A DNA stretch of 64,000 nt from Gambelia wislizenii (lineage: Eukaryota; Chordata; Lepidosauria; Squamata; Crotaphytidae), in contig JAUMIR010000011.1 in assembly GCA_030847615.1 (NCBI GenBank), positions 37,121,001 to 37,185,000 of the forward strand. The letters run 5' to 3'. Shown piece by piece: positions 20,690-32,189 of this stretch. Position numbers and translations under genes: made by a program. Under the pieces are notes generated by a model. That model was not told the DNA's origin, ran no database searches, and worked only from the letters and a program-made list of their open reading frames with translations. Numbering within the stretch: position 1 is the first letter of the stretch; each line of letters opens with the position of its first letter.

Positions 20690-20870
20690 TAATGAGTACC
20701 CGGCTTGTGGGGGCAATTAGCTAATACACATTGGAAACTGCTTAATGCAGTGTAGATGTGTAAATTACTATTGCTTAAAGCAAATTGTAAGCTGCTCTGA
20801 TAGCCTTTGTGGCTGAAGAGCGGGGTATAAATTCCTAAATAAAATAAATAATAAAATAGTCTGTTTGCTA
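20690..20870 (+). mobile_element. Second tRNA SINE family, 3' half
   Basis: GTACCCGGCTTGTGGGGGCAA, TTAGCTAATACACATTGGAA, GTAAGCTGCTCTGATAGCC, TGTGGCTGAAGAGCGGGGTA and an ATAAA tail match the inverse of 62540-62817. The tRNA-like head is missing. Confidence 0.8.
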
Positions 20871-20872
20871 CA

Positions 20873-21300
20873 CCAATTACTTCATTGTCACTTCTCCTGG
20901 CCCGACCCCCCTTCCCAATCCCTGATGGAAACATCATTCAACCATGCTCCAGACTCAGGAGAATGAATCTCCTTCTCCACATGCAGCTGATGCCTGGTAA
21001 AGTAGGTGGGGCAGGGGGAATTAAAACCATAGCAATAGTGTCACAATCATGACTAAGTAGCAATCATGAATAAGAAACAAATATGGATGAGTAAATCTAA
21101 TGACTGTTCCATATTTATGATCACTACTAAGTCGTGTTTATGACATGATTACCAAAATGATAACACCTCCCACTTACTTTACGAGGCATCAGCTGCATGG
21201 GGAGAAAGAAGGCCATTCTGCCAGCGATCGGAGCACGGGTGAACGATGTTGCCATCAGGTTTGGGGCAGTCAGGCCAAGAGAAGTTACTTAGTGAATTAA
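20873..21300. mobile_element. About 430-bp palindromic MITE
   Basis: CATGCAGCTGATGCCTGGTA and AAGTAGGTGGG on the left pair with CCCACTTACTTTACGAGG and CATCAGCTGCATG on the right. The outer arms pair CTTCTCCTGGCCCGACC with GTCAGGCCAAGAGAAG, and GATGGAAACATCATTCAACC with TGAACGATGTTGCCATC. GACTAAGTAGCAATCATGA and ATCACTACTAAGTCGTG are near the centre (about 21085). A half copy lies at 11850-12065. No ORF of note. Confidence 0.85.
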
Positions 21301-22144
21301 CTTAGGGCTTGTCTATACGGGGTGTGTGTGTGTGTGATTGATGTGCACTAACGCCAATTCGAAGCAGCTTCAAATTGTCTCAACTTTTTTTGGCAAAATT
21401 GCAGGCAGGAGAAGCGATCCACTTTTGCTGTCCCAATAGGCATGCCTGCAAATCAAGATGGCGGGTACAAGTGAATTATTTAGCATTATTATTGTTGCCA
21501 GTTGCCACCGCTGAACAGTATTTTTAAAAAAAGACAATCTAAGGTGCAGAAGATATTTCACCTAAATAAATAGAAAAAAGAGGCTGTTTTGTCACCTCAG
21601 TACATGATCGCTAAGGCTACATTGTGAATGTAGCTGCATTCTCTAGTAGGCTGCCTACACTGTAGTGCAGCAGGTGAGAGGGACAGATATGACATTGCAG
21701 CCGGGCTCTAGAGGAGCAATGGTGGCGCAAATTTTCCATATGCACCTGCTTAAACCAAGTCTCAGCTTTGGTTTGTCTCCCAACTGCTGAATGACCCTGC
21801 AAATAGCTATCCTAGTGTGCCAAGAGGTTTCAGCCTAGGCGTCCTTCAGCAAGAAAAGCATTGGCCACAATCCTCCATCAGAGTTGCATAGCATACACTT
21901 CCACGAGTGGAATTACACACTCTCTGAGATTCTATAGTATCCAGTGTGGCATAAGAGTTCTGCAGGTGGAACTCCACTATAGCTTCCCAATCACCACCCC
22001 AAAGACTCACGGTTTAGCGCCACGCTGAATGTCCATTCTGGAACTAATGGAGAATGGGGAGGGGGGGTTTAGAGAATTATCTGGCTATGCATCACAGACC
22101 AGCGACATCTCCTGCATCTTTTGTGGTGTAGCAGATTAAATCTG
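21301..22144. other. Unassigned, with a possible AGGGCTTGTCTA end
   Basis: AGGGCTTGTCTATAC near 21304 resembles the inverse of GTAGACAAGCCCT at 57360-57373 and may be a transposon end. The rest is unrecognised. Confidence 0.35.
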
Positions 22145-22354
22145 CTGCCACACTGCAGAAATAATGCAGATTGACACTGCTTTAACTGCCATGGTGTAAT
22201 GCTACAGAATTCTGGGATTTGTAGTTTTGTGAGATATTTTGCCTTCTCTATCAGAGCACTGGTGTCACAAGAAACTACAAATCCCACGATTCCATAGGAG
22301 GGAGCCGTGATAATTAAAGCAGTGTCAAACTGCATTATTTCTGCAGTGTGGCAG
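22145..22354. mobile_element. 210-bp palindromic MITE with CTGCCACACTGCAG ends
   Basis: Perfect terminal 14-mers CTGCCACACTGCAG and CTGCAGTGTGGCAG are followed inwards by AAATAATGCAG/CTGCATTATTT, GACACTGCTTTAA/TTAAAGCAGTGTC and ATTCTGGGATTTGTAGTTT/AAACTACAAATCCCACGAT. No coding capacity. A partial relative is at 41310-41405. Confidence 0.88.
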
Positions 22355-22824
22355 AAACCTACAGTACATCATTGGTTTGCATCTGGCTATGGGGGCCAAG
22401 GCAGGATACTTCTCCAACCCCTTCCTCCACCAGCCACAGAATGGCCTTTGGGGAGGGGGCTATCCCAGCCAAACTGAGTCCTGGGGAGGGGGCTTTGAAC
22501 ATTGCAGAGGATGGAGGAGAATGCCCACCTCTGCAATGGCCAAAAAAGACATGCACAGGTCCTAAAGTGTGTAATGTAGTAACTTATGGCTGCTTACGTC
22601 AGTAACAGGAGGCCAGCCACTGATTATACTATGCAACCCTTGTGTTGAATAGTAACTTGAACAGAGATTTGAATGTCCAACTCCACTTCTGAAACCTGGA
22701 ACAAAAATGTCCTGCTGTTTCCATAGTAGAACTTGTGCTTGCGTGAAACATGAATAAAACATCGGCCATTCTCACTCCTAATTCCTTCTACAATATGAAG
22801 AAAATAATAGGGGTCTCTCCAAAA
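22355..22824. other. Unassigned stretch
   Basis: No repeat or gene recognised. The ORFs at 22348-22605 overlap on both strands without motifs. Confidence 0.4.
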
Positions 22825-23057
22825 GCCAGGGCAGTGTAATCGTTTAGGTGTTGGATTAGGACTCCTAAAGACCAAGATTTGAATCTGAGCTCAGCCATGG
22901 AAATCCACTGAGAGGTGTTGGGCAAATCACACTTTCTCAGCCTCAGAGGAATGCCATGGCAAGCTTCCTTGGAATAAATCTTGCCAGGAAAACTCTAGGA
23001 CAGCATTGGCATAAGCACTGGAGCTGAACTGAAGGCATGTAACAACAACAAAATAAA
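22825..23057 (+). mobile_element. tRNA-derived SINE, Bov-B-type tail, diverged
   Basis: GCCAGGGCAGTGTAATCG head, B-box-like AGATTTGAATC, CACTTTCTCAGCCTCAGAGG and a degraded GAAGGCATGTAACAACAACA tail. Older than the copy at 4655. Confidence 0.82.
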
Positions 23058-23070
23058 TCCGTTTGCTAGA

Positions 23071-23294
23071 GCCAGCATGCTGTATTGGCCTGAGTGTTGG
23101 ACTAGAACTTCAAGAGACCCGAGTTCGAATCCCTGCTCAGTTGTGGAATCTCACTGTGTGACTTTGGGCAAGTCACACTCTCAGCCTGAGCGGAAGGCAA
23201 TGGCAAACCTGCTGTGAAGAAATCTTGCACAGACAACTCCAGGACAGGGTCACCATATGTCAGAGTTGACTTAAAGGCTCATAACAACAACAAC
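23071..23294 (+). mobile_element. tRNA-derived SINE, Bov-B-type tail
   Basis: GCCAGCATGCTGTATTGG, B box GAGTTCGAATCCC, GACTTTGGGCAAGTCACACTC and GACTTAAAGGCTCATAACAACAAC. It lies head-to-tail, 14 bp after the previous SINE. Confidence 0.85.
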
Positions 23295-24552
23295 TCTCAT
23301 AGGGGTTTTGTAAGACTTTCTGAGATAATATAATGAATGTGCTCTGCAAATATCACAGAGATATTAAAGATTAACCCACCCACCCCCGGCACTAGAGGGT
23401 CAGACTAGATCACAGGAGAATCATCTGACCTTCAACCTACCCTTGTCCATATAGTCAGACTCCCAGAGAACTCCTTTGATTTCTGGCAAGAGGAATCCCC
23501 AGTGGCTAAGTAACCTCTTACCTTCATCCCTAGCTGAGCTGAGCTGTGTAACTTTTCCTGTGTGGGTGAGACAGCTGCTTGGAGCAGATCCAGAGCTGAG
23601 CAATGAATTGTCTCCATGTCTCCCCAACTGGAAAAAGGCCTGAAGCCATGGGTGTCTTGCTGAAACTGCAGTCCTGTGCCTAGAGTGAATTATAAAAGAT
23701 GGGTGTGCAGGAAAAATTTAGTGTAGCAGAACGCAATAAAATGTGTGATACTATCAGTTAACAAAAAAATTGAGAAGGCTATTAAGCCCAGACAGAAGGG
23801 ATCATCACCTTTCTTGGATGCATCCAGTTGCATTTATAAAGCTGCCGCCACCTGCTACTGGGAAACAGCATCAATGCACAAATGACGACACACAGTGTGT
23901 TGTGTGTGTGTGTTGTGTGTTTTTAGAATGTAACAAGGAAGGGGGAGGACTTCATAGCTATTCACCACCCCAGGCCTTCATAATTCCTTGTGTGCCTTAT
24001 ATACAATAACACTGCACTGGTCATATTAGGAATAAGAGAAAGGCATAGCTGAACTATCCTGAAATATTCCATACTGCAACATTTCATTGCACAGCCCGCT
24101 TCTGTAATTTCTGAAGGCTCTCCAAGGTCCTGTTCACTTTTATTGTGCAGGGCTGCCACAGGGTTTTTTTTGGGGTTTTATAAAATAAAGCTGTCAGTTT
24201 ACCAGTTTTGCTCTGGGCTTTTGGCCTCGCCTTTGACTCTCCATAAGCGGTGAATTTGGCCTGAATGAGATGTACCATCTGTGACCCCCTGGCACCGAGC
24301 CGCAACCCAATGACATGACAAGATGCATAGATCTGAGATGGAGCTGCAACCAGTGAGTTAGAAAGAGAGAGGAAATTGCAGTTTTTAGTACTTTCCTAAT
24401 CCCACAAGTGTGTTTCCCCCATATAAAGTATGCAATGTGTCAGGGATGGTCACTTGTTTCCTTTGGGTGGATAGAAGAGATCAAGAATATAGATGATATG
24501 GGTAGTGATCTATAAATCAAATATATTCCACCCTTCATATGTAAGAAGATTG
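23295..24552. other. Unassigned stretch
   Basis: No repeat or gene recognised apart from a short TGTG-rich run near 23897-23920. Confidence 0.4.
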
Positions 24553-25945
24553 TGGAATCACAGAATCAAAGAGTTGGAAGGGGCAACAAGGGTCATCTAG
24601 TCCAACCCCTGCCATGCATGAATACACTGTCAAGCTTTGCTGAAAGATGACCAGCCAACCCCTCTTTAACAACTTCCAAAGAAGGAGTGTCCATCACCCC
24701 GTGAGGCAGTCTATTCCCTGTCAAAGGGCTCTCACAGTCGAAACGTTTCTTGTAATTTGATTCCATTGGTTCATGTTGTTATCTACCCTAACACCCTGTG
24801 CCTCATATCTATAAAAAATTGGCAATATTTAATAATTAGGTCAAATATGGCCCTCCACATAAAGCGGCCATTAAAGCTGGGAAATTCCACAACCACAAAT
24901 CGCAAAAACAAACATTCCTCAGTCAGGTCAGTACTTAAGGAGGGGCTGCCCAAATTCTGAAGAAATGATAATTTGAAGGGCAACATCCTGCCAGGACACC
25001 TGGCTAATCCTATCAGCCAAAGCTGGAATATCGATCTCTGAACAGGACCCTCAAACCTTCACCATTCCCCAAACAAAAAAGATTGCTTCCTCTATTCAGT
25101 GACAAAAGTATCAGCACATTAAGAACTATTAGCATATCGGAAATGTTCATTGTTTTTCCCTGAGCAACTCCAAGAAGCGTTGCCTTTCACTCTAAATCCC
25201 ATCTCCTGAAGGCAGTTATTTACTATAAAACCCCCTCCAAAACCCCACTCAAGTGCACACAGTTCACCTATCTACCGAATCCACATCAGACTGTGTTGCC
25301 GGTCCAGCTTTGGGACCCCCATTCTTCTGGTTTCTTCCATGAGCTCATCTCCTCAGATAGCTACAGTATCACCCCAAAACAAACTCCCTCCTCTATCCCT
25401 CTAGCCCAATACTTCCTACTTTGTTCACTAGCCTTGTGTAAATGCTTGAAGCCTGAGTGTGCAAGTGAAACATTACCATTATTATTTCCTTAATAAAGAT
25501 CAATTATTGTACTATCTAGCTTAACGTCTCCTCCTGATTACCGGTATACATAGGTTAAAAGACCTGGTTATCAGTTGCCCCCTCTCTCATAGCCAAGCTG
25601 AGTATATTAATTCCTCAAATTAATATTGATATTTTGAGGGTCCTTAAGATCTCTTAGCATTTAAGGTGACAATGTTCTAGTCTCTAGAGCAGCAGAAAAC
25701 AAGCTCGCTCCGTCTTTTTTATGATGTCCCTTCAGATACTTAAAAATGGCTATCAGATCATCTCTCTGTCTTCTCTTTTCCAAGTTAAACATACCCAGTT
25801 GCTCCCTTACCTGCTCTGCCTTGGACTTAGTTTCCATCCCTTTGACCATCTTGGCCACCCTCCTCTGAACACTTTCCTGCTTGCCAATACCCTTCTTGAA
25901 CTCCGGTGCTCAGAACCGGACACAGTATTCAAGTGCTCTCCTTCG
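24553..25945 (-). mobile_element. CR1-family LINE fragment split by an LTR
   Basis: 24553-24776 (CACAGAATCAAAGAGTTGG, TCATCTAGTCCAACCCC) and 25672-25945 (TCTAGTCTCTAGAGCAGCAG, TTTCCAAGTTAAACATACCC, GGCCACCCTCCTCTG) are one CR1 once the LTR is removed. It is an older subfamily than the GGCAGGGGGTTGG copies, by its divergence. Confidence 0.88.
24777..25671 (+). mobile_element. Solo LTR (895 bp) with 4-bp TSD ATGT
   Basis: It starts TGTTATCTACCC and ends GGTGACA, near-inverse ends as expected of an LTR. TATA-like TACTATAAAACC lies near 25230 and AATAAAGATCA near 25493. ATGT flanks both ends (24773-24776, 25672-25675), and the host CR1 reads through when one copy is removed. No internal gag-pol-env sequence, so a solo LTR from recombination is inferred. 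A 4-bp TSD suits class I ERV or some Gypsy elements. Confidence 0.88.
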
Positions 25946-26964
25946 CTCCATCATCCACCAAGTCCTATTTCTGGATTCTTTTCCAAGCTAGCATATGTTA
26001 GGTGGAAAATAGTGTGCAAAGTGAGACACGTTTTCTACAAGTCATGTGAGTACAAAGCCACTTAAATGGCTTTTTATATTCACAAATGCTCTTGTTTCTC
26101 CTCTGGTATTTGCCTCTCTTTCATCATCACCCATTATTTTCAAAAGTAATGAGACAACAATAGGATTCCAGCCTGTAGACCTCTTTCTTTGACCACTGAA
26201 GGCCTTCTAACAGCTTCGGTTCTTTCCACTTCGTGCTGCAAACCTCAACCCAAGCTGAAAGTAGAGGGCAGAAGGTCTCTGGTCCTCTTTCTACCCTTGA
26301 ACAGGTGAGAGAGCACAGGGAATTGTTGTCAGAAGAAGGGCTTGGCCCAATATATGGACAGATGCCACGTTTCAAGGTGAAGGGGACCTTATTCTACACA
26401 GAAGGTGCAAATATCAACATGAGCAAGATGTCCAGAAAAGAGACCTGCAAATTAATGCTGTTATTTATAACCCATCTCATTATCATCCACAGCTTGGCAT
26501 CTCCGACAGAGGCTAATTTTTAAAAACCAATTCCTTTTGTCAGGATTGAAACAGCCAACTATGCCACTTCATTTATGATTAGATTTTTTTAAAAAGACCT
26601 TTTTTGTTAAAAGGCAGCAGAACAGTGTGGGTGGGTGGGTGGGCGGAAGGGCAGAGGCGTGTATATTTTAAAATCTGGGTTTACTGCAAAAACAATGAGC
26701 AACGCTCTTCCTGCCTGACATACCTCACTCATGCTAAAGCCCAGAATGCAAACCCCATTCATGTTCAATTGGAATGAACAATGAAGAAATTACATGCTTG
26801 ATTCTCCTCCTTCATCTTTCTTTTGATCTTCAATATTAGATTGCTATAATTGGGTTTCATCCTCTCGTGCATGTAAAATGAAGGCTCACGTCATTGCTGC
26901 AAAGGGAAAAATCCACAAACTGAAAAAGGAGTCCTGCCTTTGTGTTTTAAAACTCTTTAAGCAT
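25946..26964. other. Unassigned, with a repeat-free AT-motif block
   Basis: No transposon is recognised. A (GGGT)n run is at 26628-26647. The block at about 26690-26940 is repeat-free, with AACAATGAAG, AAATTACATG and GCTATAATTGGG; a candidate conserved non-coding element only. Confidence 0.35.
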
Positions 26965-28480
26965 ACCTAGGGATGAGCAGAGCGCTGCTTCTGGACCTCA
27001 TATCTGTGCCAATGGATGCCCCTGCCAGTTTCCAAAGGCAGCCCCACACAGAGTGCATTACAGTAGTCCAAACAGGATGCAATCAAGGTATATGTCACCA
27101 TGGCCAGATCTAACATCTCAAGGAATGGGTGCAGCTGGTGCACTAGTTTTAGCTGTGCAAATTCACTCCTGACTACTGTTGAAACCTGGGCATCTAGGCT
27201 CAGAGTTGAGCCCAGGAGAACACCCAAGCTGCAAGCCTGAAATTTCAGCGGGAGCATAACCCCGTTCATCACAGGCTGGGTCCCTAGTCCTGGTTCTGCC
27301 TTTTGACTGACCAGGAGCACCTCTGTCTTGTCTGGATCAAATTTCAATTTGTTTGCCTTCATCCAGTCCATTACTGACGATGACCATAGGTTCAGTATTG
27401 AGACAGCTTCCTTGGAACTGGGTGGGAAGGAGAGATAGAGTTGGGTGCCATCTGTATACTGGTGACACTGCAACCCCAAAGTCCAGATTACCTCTCCCAG
27501 TGGTTTCATGTAGATGTTAAACAGTATGGGGGGGGGACAGAACCCTGAGGGACCCCACAGCCAAAAGCATCACCTTCTGAGTTCACCTCTCTAAGAAGGA
27601 CTGGAACCACTGCAGAACAGTTCCCCCAAGTCCCAACCCAGAGAGGCGGCCAGAAGGATACCATGGTCAATGGTATTGAAAACTGCTGAGAGCAGCAGAA
27701 CCAACAGGGACACACTCCCCCTGTCCAGTTCTCTGTGTAGGTCATCCACCAAGGTGACCAAAGCTGTATCCATCCCATAACCAAGCCTGAAACCAGATTG
27801 AAATGGATCTAGGTAATCCGTTTCATCCAGAAACTCCTGGAACTGGGAGGCCACCACACACTCTAGAACCTTGCCCCAAAATGGTATGTTAGAGACTGGC
27901 CGATAATTATCCAGAATGGTGGGGTTTAGGGAGGCCTTTTTTAAGTAACAGCCTCACCACAGCCTCTTTTAAACAAGATGGAAATTTTCCTTGCTGCAGT
28001 GGGGCATTCCCCTAACCCACTCTGCCAGTCCCTCTCTGGTTGCTTTCAGAAGCCAAGAAGGATAAGGATCCAGTATACATGTGGTAGCTCTCACCTCTCC
28101 ATGGATGCTGTCCACATCCTCAGGCTGCACAAATTGAAACATATCCAATAATACAGGACAAGCAGGAGCCAAGATTACATTCACTGGACCTGTTTCAAGT
28201 ACAGTGTCCAAGTCAGAGCAAATCCGAGCGATTTTATCTGCAAAATGTCTTGCAAATTCTTCACAGCAGGCTGCTGAGTGGTCTTTATTTTCTTCTTGTG
28301 GGCTAGAATGTAAAAGGCCCCTGACCACCTGAAACAGCTCTGCTGGATGACACTGTGCAAGAAAAGTATAATTCCTTTGCTTCCTCCATCGCCACAGCAT
28401 AGGTCTTCCAATGAGCTCTCGTCTGTGTTCAGTCAGACGCACTGCAAATCTTCCAAATTGTTGCTCTAGTCTGTTTTTTT
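26965..28480 (-). mobile_element. L2-type LINE, 1.5 kb of endonuclease-RT linker and RT
   Basis: Minus-strand frames in order: CEEFARHFADKIARI and EDVDSIHGEVRATTC with LDPYPSWLLKA (28442-27969); VASQFQEFLDETDYLDPFQSGFR and DDLHRELDRGSVSLLVLL (about 27857-27600); YTDGTQLYLSF, MKANKLKFDPDKTEVLL and DYCNALCVGLPLET (27509-26967). The RT active-site box reads YTDG where YADD is expected, so the second aspartate is lost. Frameshifts separate the blocks. It is dead, lacks 5' endonuclease and 3' UTR, and is the longest L2 here. Confidence 0.93.
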
Positions 28481-29044
28481 TTAATTGAATGGGATATATG
28501 TAAATGCAAAAATGTTTTCATTGTATGAGATTAATTGATTTTTTTCCTATGTGTTTCTCCCTTCTGGAAATGTCAAAGTGAAATGTTTCTAATTTCTGTT
28601 TGTCCATGGGGGAGACACATTCAGAAGAGTATGCATTATGCACTACATTTCCTAAACTAAAAACCCAGTCTTCACAAAAGGCAGCTGATGCTGTACATTT
28701 GTGCTCAGAGGGCTGCAGGGCTTCAGACTGATGTGAGAAGTGCATGTGTTGTGTGTTACTGAAATGCTCATCTGTACAAAACAGATCCCCACACATAGAA
28801 ATTTAGCATGTCAGGGAGAAATCTTTTAGCTTCACTTTCTCCCTGATATCCTAGCTTTCTGAGCGAAGGTGGTTTTTCCTTTTCTCTTACTATGGAGGAG
28901 CAACATATTATGTGAATTTTTACCTGTGTTCTGGAGTAGACCCCACTCAGGTTTACTGTTTGTCAGAACTAGAACTCAGAGCCAACCAATGGCTGTGTTG
29001 CTTCAGAGCATTGAATGCATGCTGAGGATTACAAGCATGACTCT
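28481..29044. other. Unassigned stretch
   Basis: Nothing recognised. Confidence 0.4.
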
Positions 29045-29340
29045 GTGTTCATGGGAGCTCTCCATGGTGCTGAAGTTTATCTTGAAAATGGGTCCAGCAT
29101 TTGGGATGGTTCCTTTAAAGTTAAGCCATAACACTGCAAAGGTACTATCCAAAGTGCTGAACACATTGGGGGGATTGGGTTCAGAACCTTGGATAGTTCT
29201 TCAAAAGATATCGGTTTTAAAAGAGCTGAACCTATTTTAGAGGGGTATACAGTTCAACAGGTTGGATTCTCATTAAAAGTTCAGTCTGAAACCTGTAGCA
29301 AATTCTCTGCTCCATTGACATGGAAGCCAGAGCTGCAATT
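29045..29340. repeat. GAACTTTAAAGGAG palindrome family, longer copy
   Basis: GTTCCTTTAAAGTTAAGCC, GTACTATCCAAAGTGCTGAA, GGTTCAGAACCTTGGATAG, AAAAGTTCAGTCTGAAACCTG and TCCATTGACATGGAAGCCAG give two imperfect inverted arms. Confidence 0.7.
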
Positions 29341-29593
29341 ATATATAGGTAGGGTAGATGCATTTGAAAATATCCATTTTGCTAACTGCTTCTCTCACTT
29401 TTTCCTTCCTTTTCTCTGAAGATAAAACCGTTCTTGATTTATACCAAAAGCAGCACCAGCTTTCAAATTCTGAAAGAAAACCCCAACCATCAGCAATATT
29501 AGTGTAGATGGATCATGAGTCTGACTCTGTAGCTGTAGATGGTATGACAGCTCTGCAGTTTGGGGTAATCAATCAGAGATTGGGAGAGTTATT

Positions 29594-29622
29594 TTATTTA
29601 TTTATTTATTTATTTATTTATT
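29594..29622. repeat. (TTTA)n microsatellite
   Basis: About seven TTTA units. Confidence 0.9.
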
Positions 29623-29629
29623 TTGGCCC

Positions 29630-29715
29630 ACAGTTTCCACTATCTCATGCTGGTTGGGGGCAGAGGAGTCTGAGAGTTGTAGTCTAAAGGAGTAACTTTT
29701 CCTAGCTCTGGCATC
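29630..29715. repeat. AAAAGTTACTT palindrome family, half copy
   Basis: ATGCTGGTTGGGGGCAG, TCTGAGAGTTGTAGTC and AAGGAGTAACTTTTCC match one arm of 60805-60921. Confidence 0.55.
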
Positions 29716-29834
29716 AATCCACCCTTTAGCTGCTCAGGAGTGCTTTAATCTGCCCTTACTGTATGTATTCCTATTGGGACTCAGAACAGAAACCCAATTC
29801 AACTGCTTCATAGGGTATGAAGACTCTAGCACTG

Positions 29835-29905
29835 GTGTGCTGGTGAATTTGTTCTGGGGTATAGTCTGAACTTTAAAGGAGTTATACAAAGTGCTGAGCC
29901 CTGTT
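29835..29905. repeat. GAACTTTAAAGGAG palindrome family, one arm
   Basis: TAGTCTGAACTTTAAAGGAG and CAAAGTGCTGAGCCCTG. Confidence 0.55.
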
Positions 29906-30095
29906 GTTTCCCAAATAGGAAGGGCCTTTTGCTCAGAGGTGGGCAAAGTGTAGACTGGGGGTCACAAGTGGCCCCAGGAGTGGAGAGTCATGTCTTTAAA
30001 AGGCTGAAGTCCTCCGTGCAATGTTTAACATCAAAAAATACCCATTTTTGGAAACCAGAAGTGGACGTGTGGACACTTCCAGGGATTCCTTCCCC

Positions 30096-30097
30096 CT

Positions 30098-30130
<33 letters not shown>
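30096..30130. repeat. (CA)n(TA)n microsatellite
   Basis: About 13 CA units followed by TATATATA. It explains the His-Thr and Cys-Val ORFs in all frames here. Confidence 0.92.
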
Positions 30131-30131
<1 letters not shown>

Positions 30132-30639
30132 TTGGGAATCTGGGTGTGTCTGGAGGATTTCCAGTACAGGAAACTGGCCTCCAGTCTTGGCACAGTTGCC
30201 CACTGCTGGCTAAACCAGCAAACTTTCCTTGGTACAGCATGGCAGGCAAGGAAGGACACATGCTAAGTGGCGACTGAGAAACAAATAAAGTAAATCAATT
30301 AGCTCCAAATACAACTGAAAATAATGTGCCTTATTAGACTCTGAAATTGGTTTAGTGATGGGAATGGAAATGAACTCATTACAACTGATGATAACACTAA
30401 TAAAGTCCCTTCTCTGGAGAGATCAAGGAGTGGCAAGGGCTGTAAATACAGCATTCCCCTCCCCTGTCTCATCCTTGGTTGGAGAGGAGCCTCTTCTTCA
30501 TTCTGTACACCAAAGTGAAATGAACCAAATTATCTTGGAAATTTAGGGGGCAGTGGGTTGGGGAAAGGGTCACAAGATTGGATGTTGGCAGCAGGTATCT
30601 CTCATGCTAGGTTTTTTTGGGGGGGGGAGGGTTCACCCA
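30131..30639. other. Unassigned stretch
   Basis: No recognised repeat or gene. A G11-containing run sits near 30608-30628. Confidence 0.4.
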
Positions 30640-30800
30640 GAATTTAAAGGAACTCTCCAAAATGTGGAACCTGTTTTGGGGATAGAGAGTGACACCTTGG
30701 AGAGCTCGCTTAAATGTCACCCTAAAACCTGAAACGGATTAACCACCCCACCGACATGGAAGCCACCATGTAGGGGGAGCTCCCAAAGGAGCAAGGGGTG
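30640..30800. repeat. GAACTTTAAAGGAG palindrome family, copy
   Basis: AATTTAAAGGAACTCTCCAAA, GGAACCTGTTTTGGGGATAG, CTTGGAGAGCTCGCTTAAATG and CCGACATGGAAGCCACC. Confidence 0.65.
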
Positions 30801-30854
30801 TAGAGCTGGAAACAGCAAGCCCAACATGGTAGCTGTGAATTATCAAATAAATCT

Positions 30855-31465
30855 CATAATAAAATAAATAAATAAATAAATAATAAAATTTATTTATACC
30901 CCGCCCCTCTGCTAAAAACAATCAGGGTGGCTTCCAACAATTAAAACATTATAATAATGACTAAAAACACCACCCACCCCCACCCACCCCCATAAAAAGA
31001 CATTAAACACAATAAGATTAAAACCTTCTAACTAAAAAACACATTAAAAACAAATATATACATAATTTTTAAAAAGCCAGGAGACTGAGTTCCTGAGGCC
31101 AGGATCTAATCAGGAAAGGCCTGCCAAAAGAGATCCGTCTTTAGTGCTTTTTTAAAGCTTTTCAAGCTCGTCAGCTGACGGATCTCATTCGGCAGGCCAT
31201 TCCACAATTTGGGGGCGATTACTGAAAAGGCCCTCTGGGAGGTTGCAGACAGCCTAGATTTTTGTGGCTGAAGCAAATTCCTCCCAGAGGACCGGAGTAT
31301 GCGGGGAGGATTGTATGGGAGGAGGCGGTTCCGGAGATAAGTTGGAGATCAGTCCCATTTGGGAGAAAGGTAAGGCACACATCAAATAAATAGATACATA
31401 GGTAGGCCTGCAAAAGTTGCTAGCTCTAACAACAAGTGGGTTAGCAGCCTTTCTTAAAGGCTCCA
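30855..31465 (-). mobile_element. L2-type LINE 3' end
   Basis: Reading inwards: (AATA)n tail, TATTTATACCCCGCCCCTCTG, then on the minus strand coding for FGRPFLI-like, LPNEIR-like and PPHTPVLWEEFASATK blocks corresponding to 598-900. Frames are broken. Confidence 0.85.
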
Positions 31466-32189
31466 AGCCAACAGGATCTGCGATTGTGGTTTTGCTTGCC
31501 ATCTAGCTGCCCGTAGGACAGGCCCCTCTTCCGGAGAGTCTGCATTTTGCTATTCCATCTTTCAACTTCATCTCCTCCATCCTCAAAGGCCCACAATCAA
31601 TAATATAGATTGTTTTCCAGGTCCTCTTTCTCTTTAGCTTCATATTTTCACAGCCTCATTGGAAAGGGAGAGGCTGCTTGGTCAAAATCTTTGGAGCTTT
31701 GAGACCTCCCTCCATCTTGAAGGCCCTTTTTACTGGTAATTAAAGTCCGAATTTAAACCTCACCTGCGCTCAGTTTACAGATGTTTAAGGGCAACTGAGG
31801 GGAAATGCTGCCAGGATCATTCCAGAGTTTTTCTTTCCTCTGACTTGGTTTCCATCTAACTCTGTTCCTTCTCCTGTCGTTACAGCTGCAATGAAATTAA
31901 TTAGCTCTGTGGAGAAATGAGATGAGGTGAACTTTTGACTTCTGGAGAGTTTGTTCTTGGGGGGAAATAGCAGCTCCCCTCCTCCCCACTGCCATCTTGC
32001 TTCCTCCTGAAATATTGCTACCAGCTAAATTTCTGCTGATGAGTGCCGATTTTGAGGACATTCTCTTGGTTGGCATACTTTAGCTTAACATTTGGTGGGA
32101 CCAGCCAAAATGTCCTGGGAGAATTACAATTTGGGGATGAAAATCTAGTTACATTAACACAGAAGTGGAACATTTTAAAAATGCTATCA
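31466..32189. other. Unassigned stretch
   Basis: No recognised repeat or gene. 31590-31900 is repeat-free single-copy-looking sequence. Confidence 0.4.
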
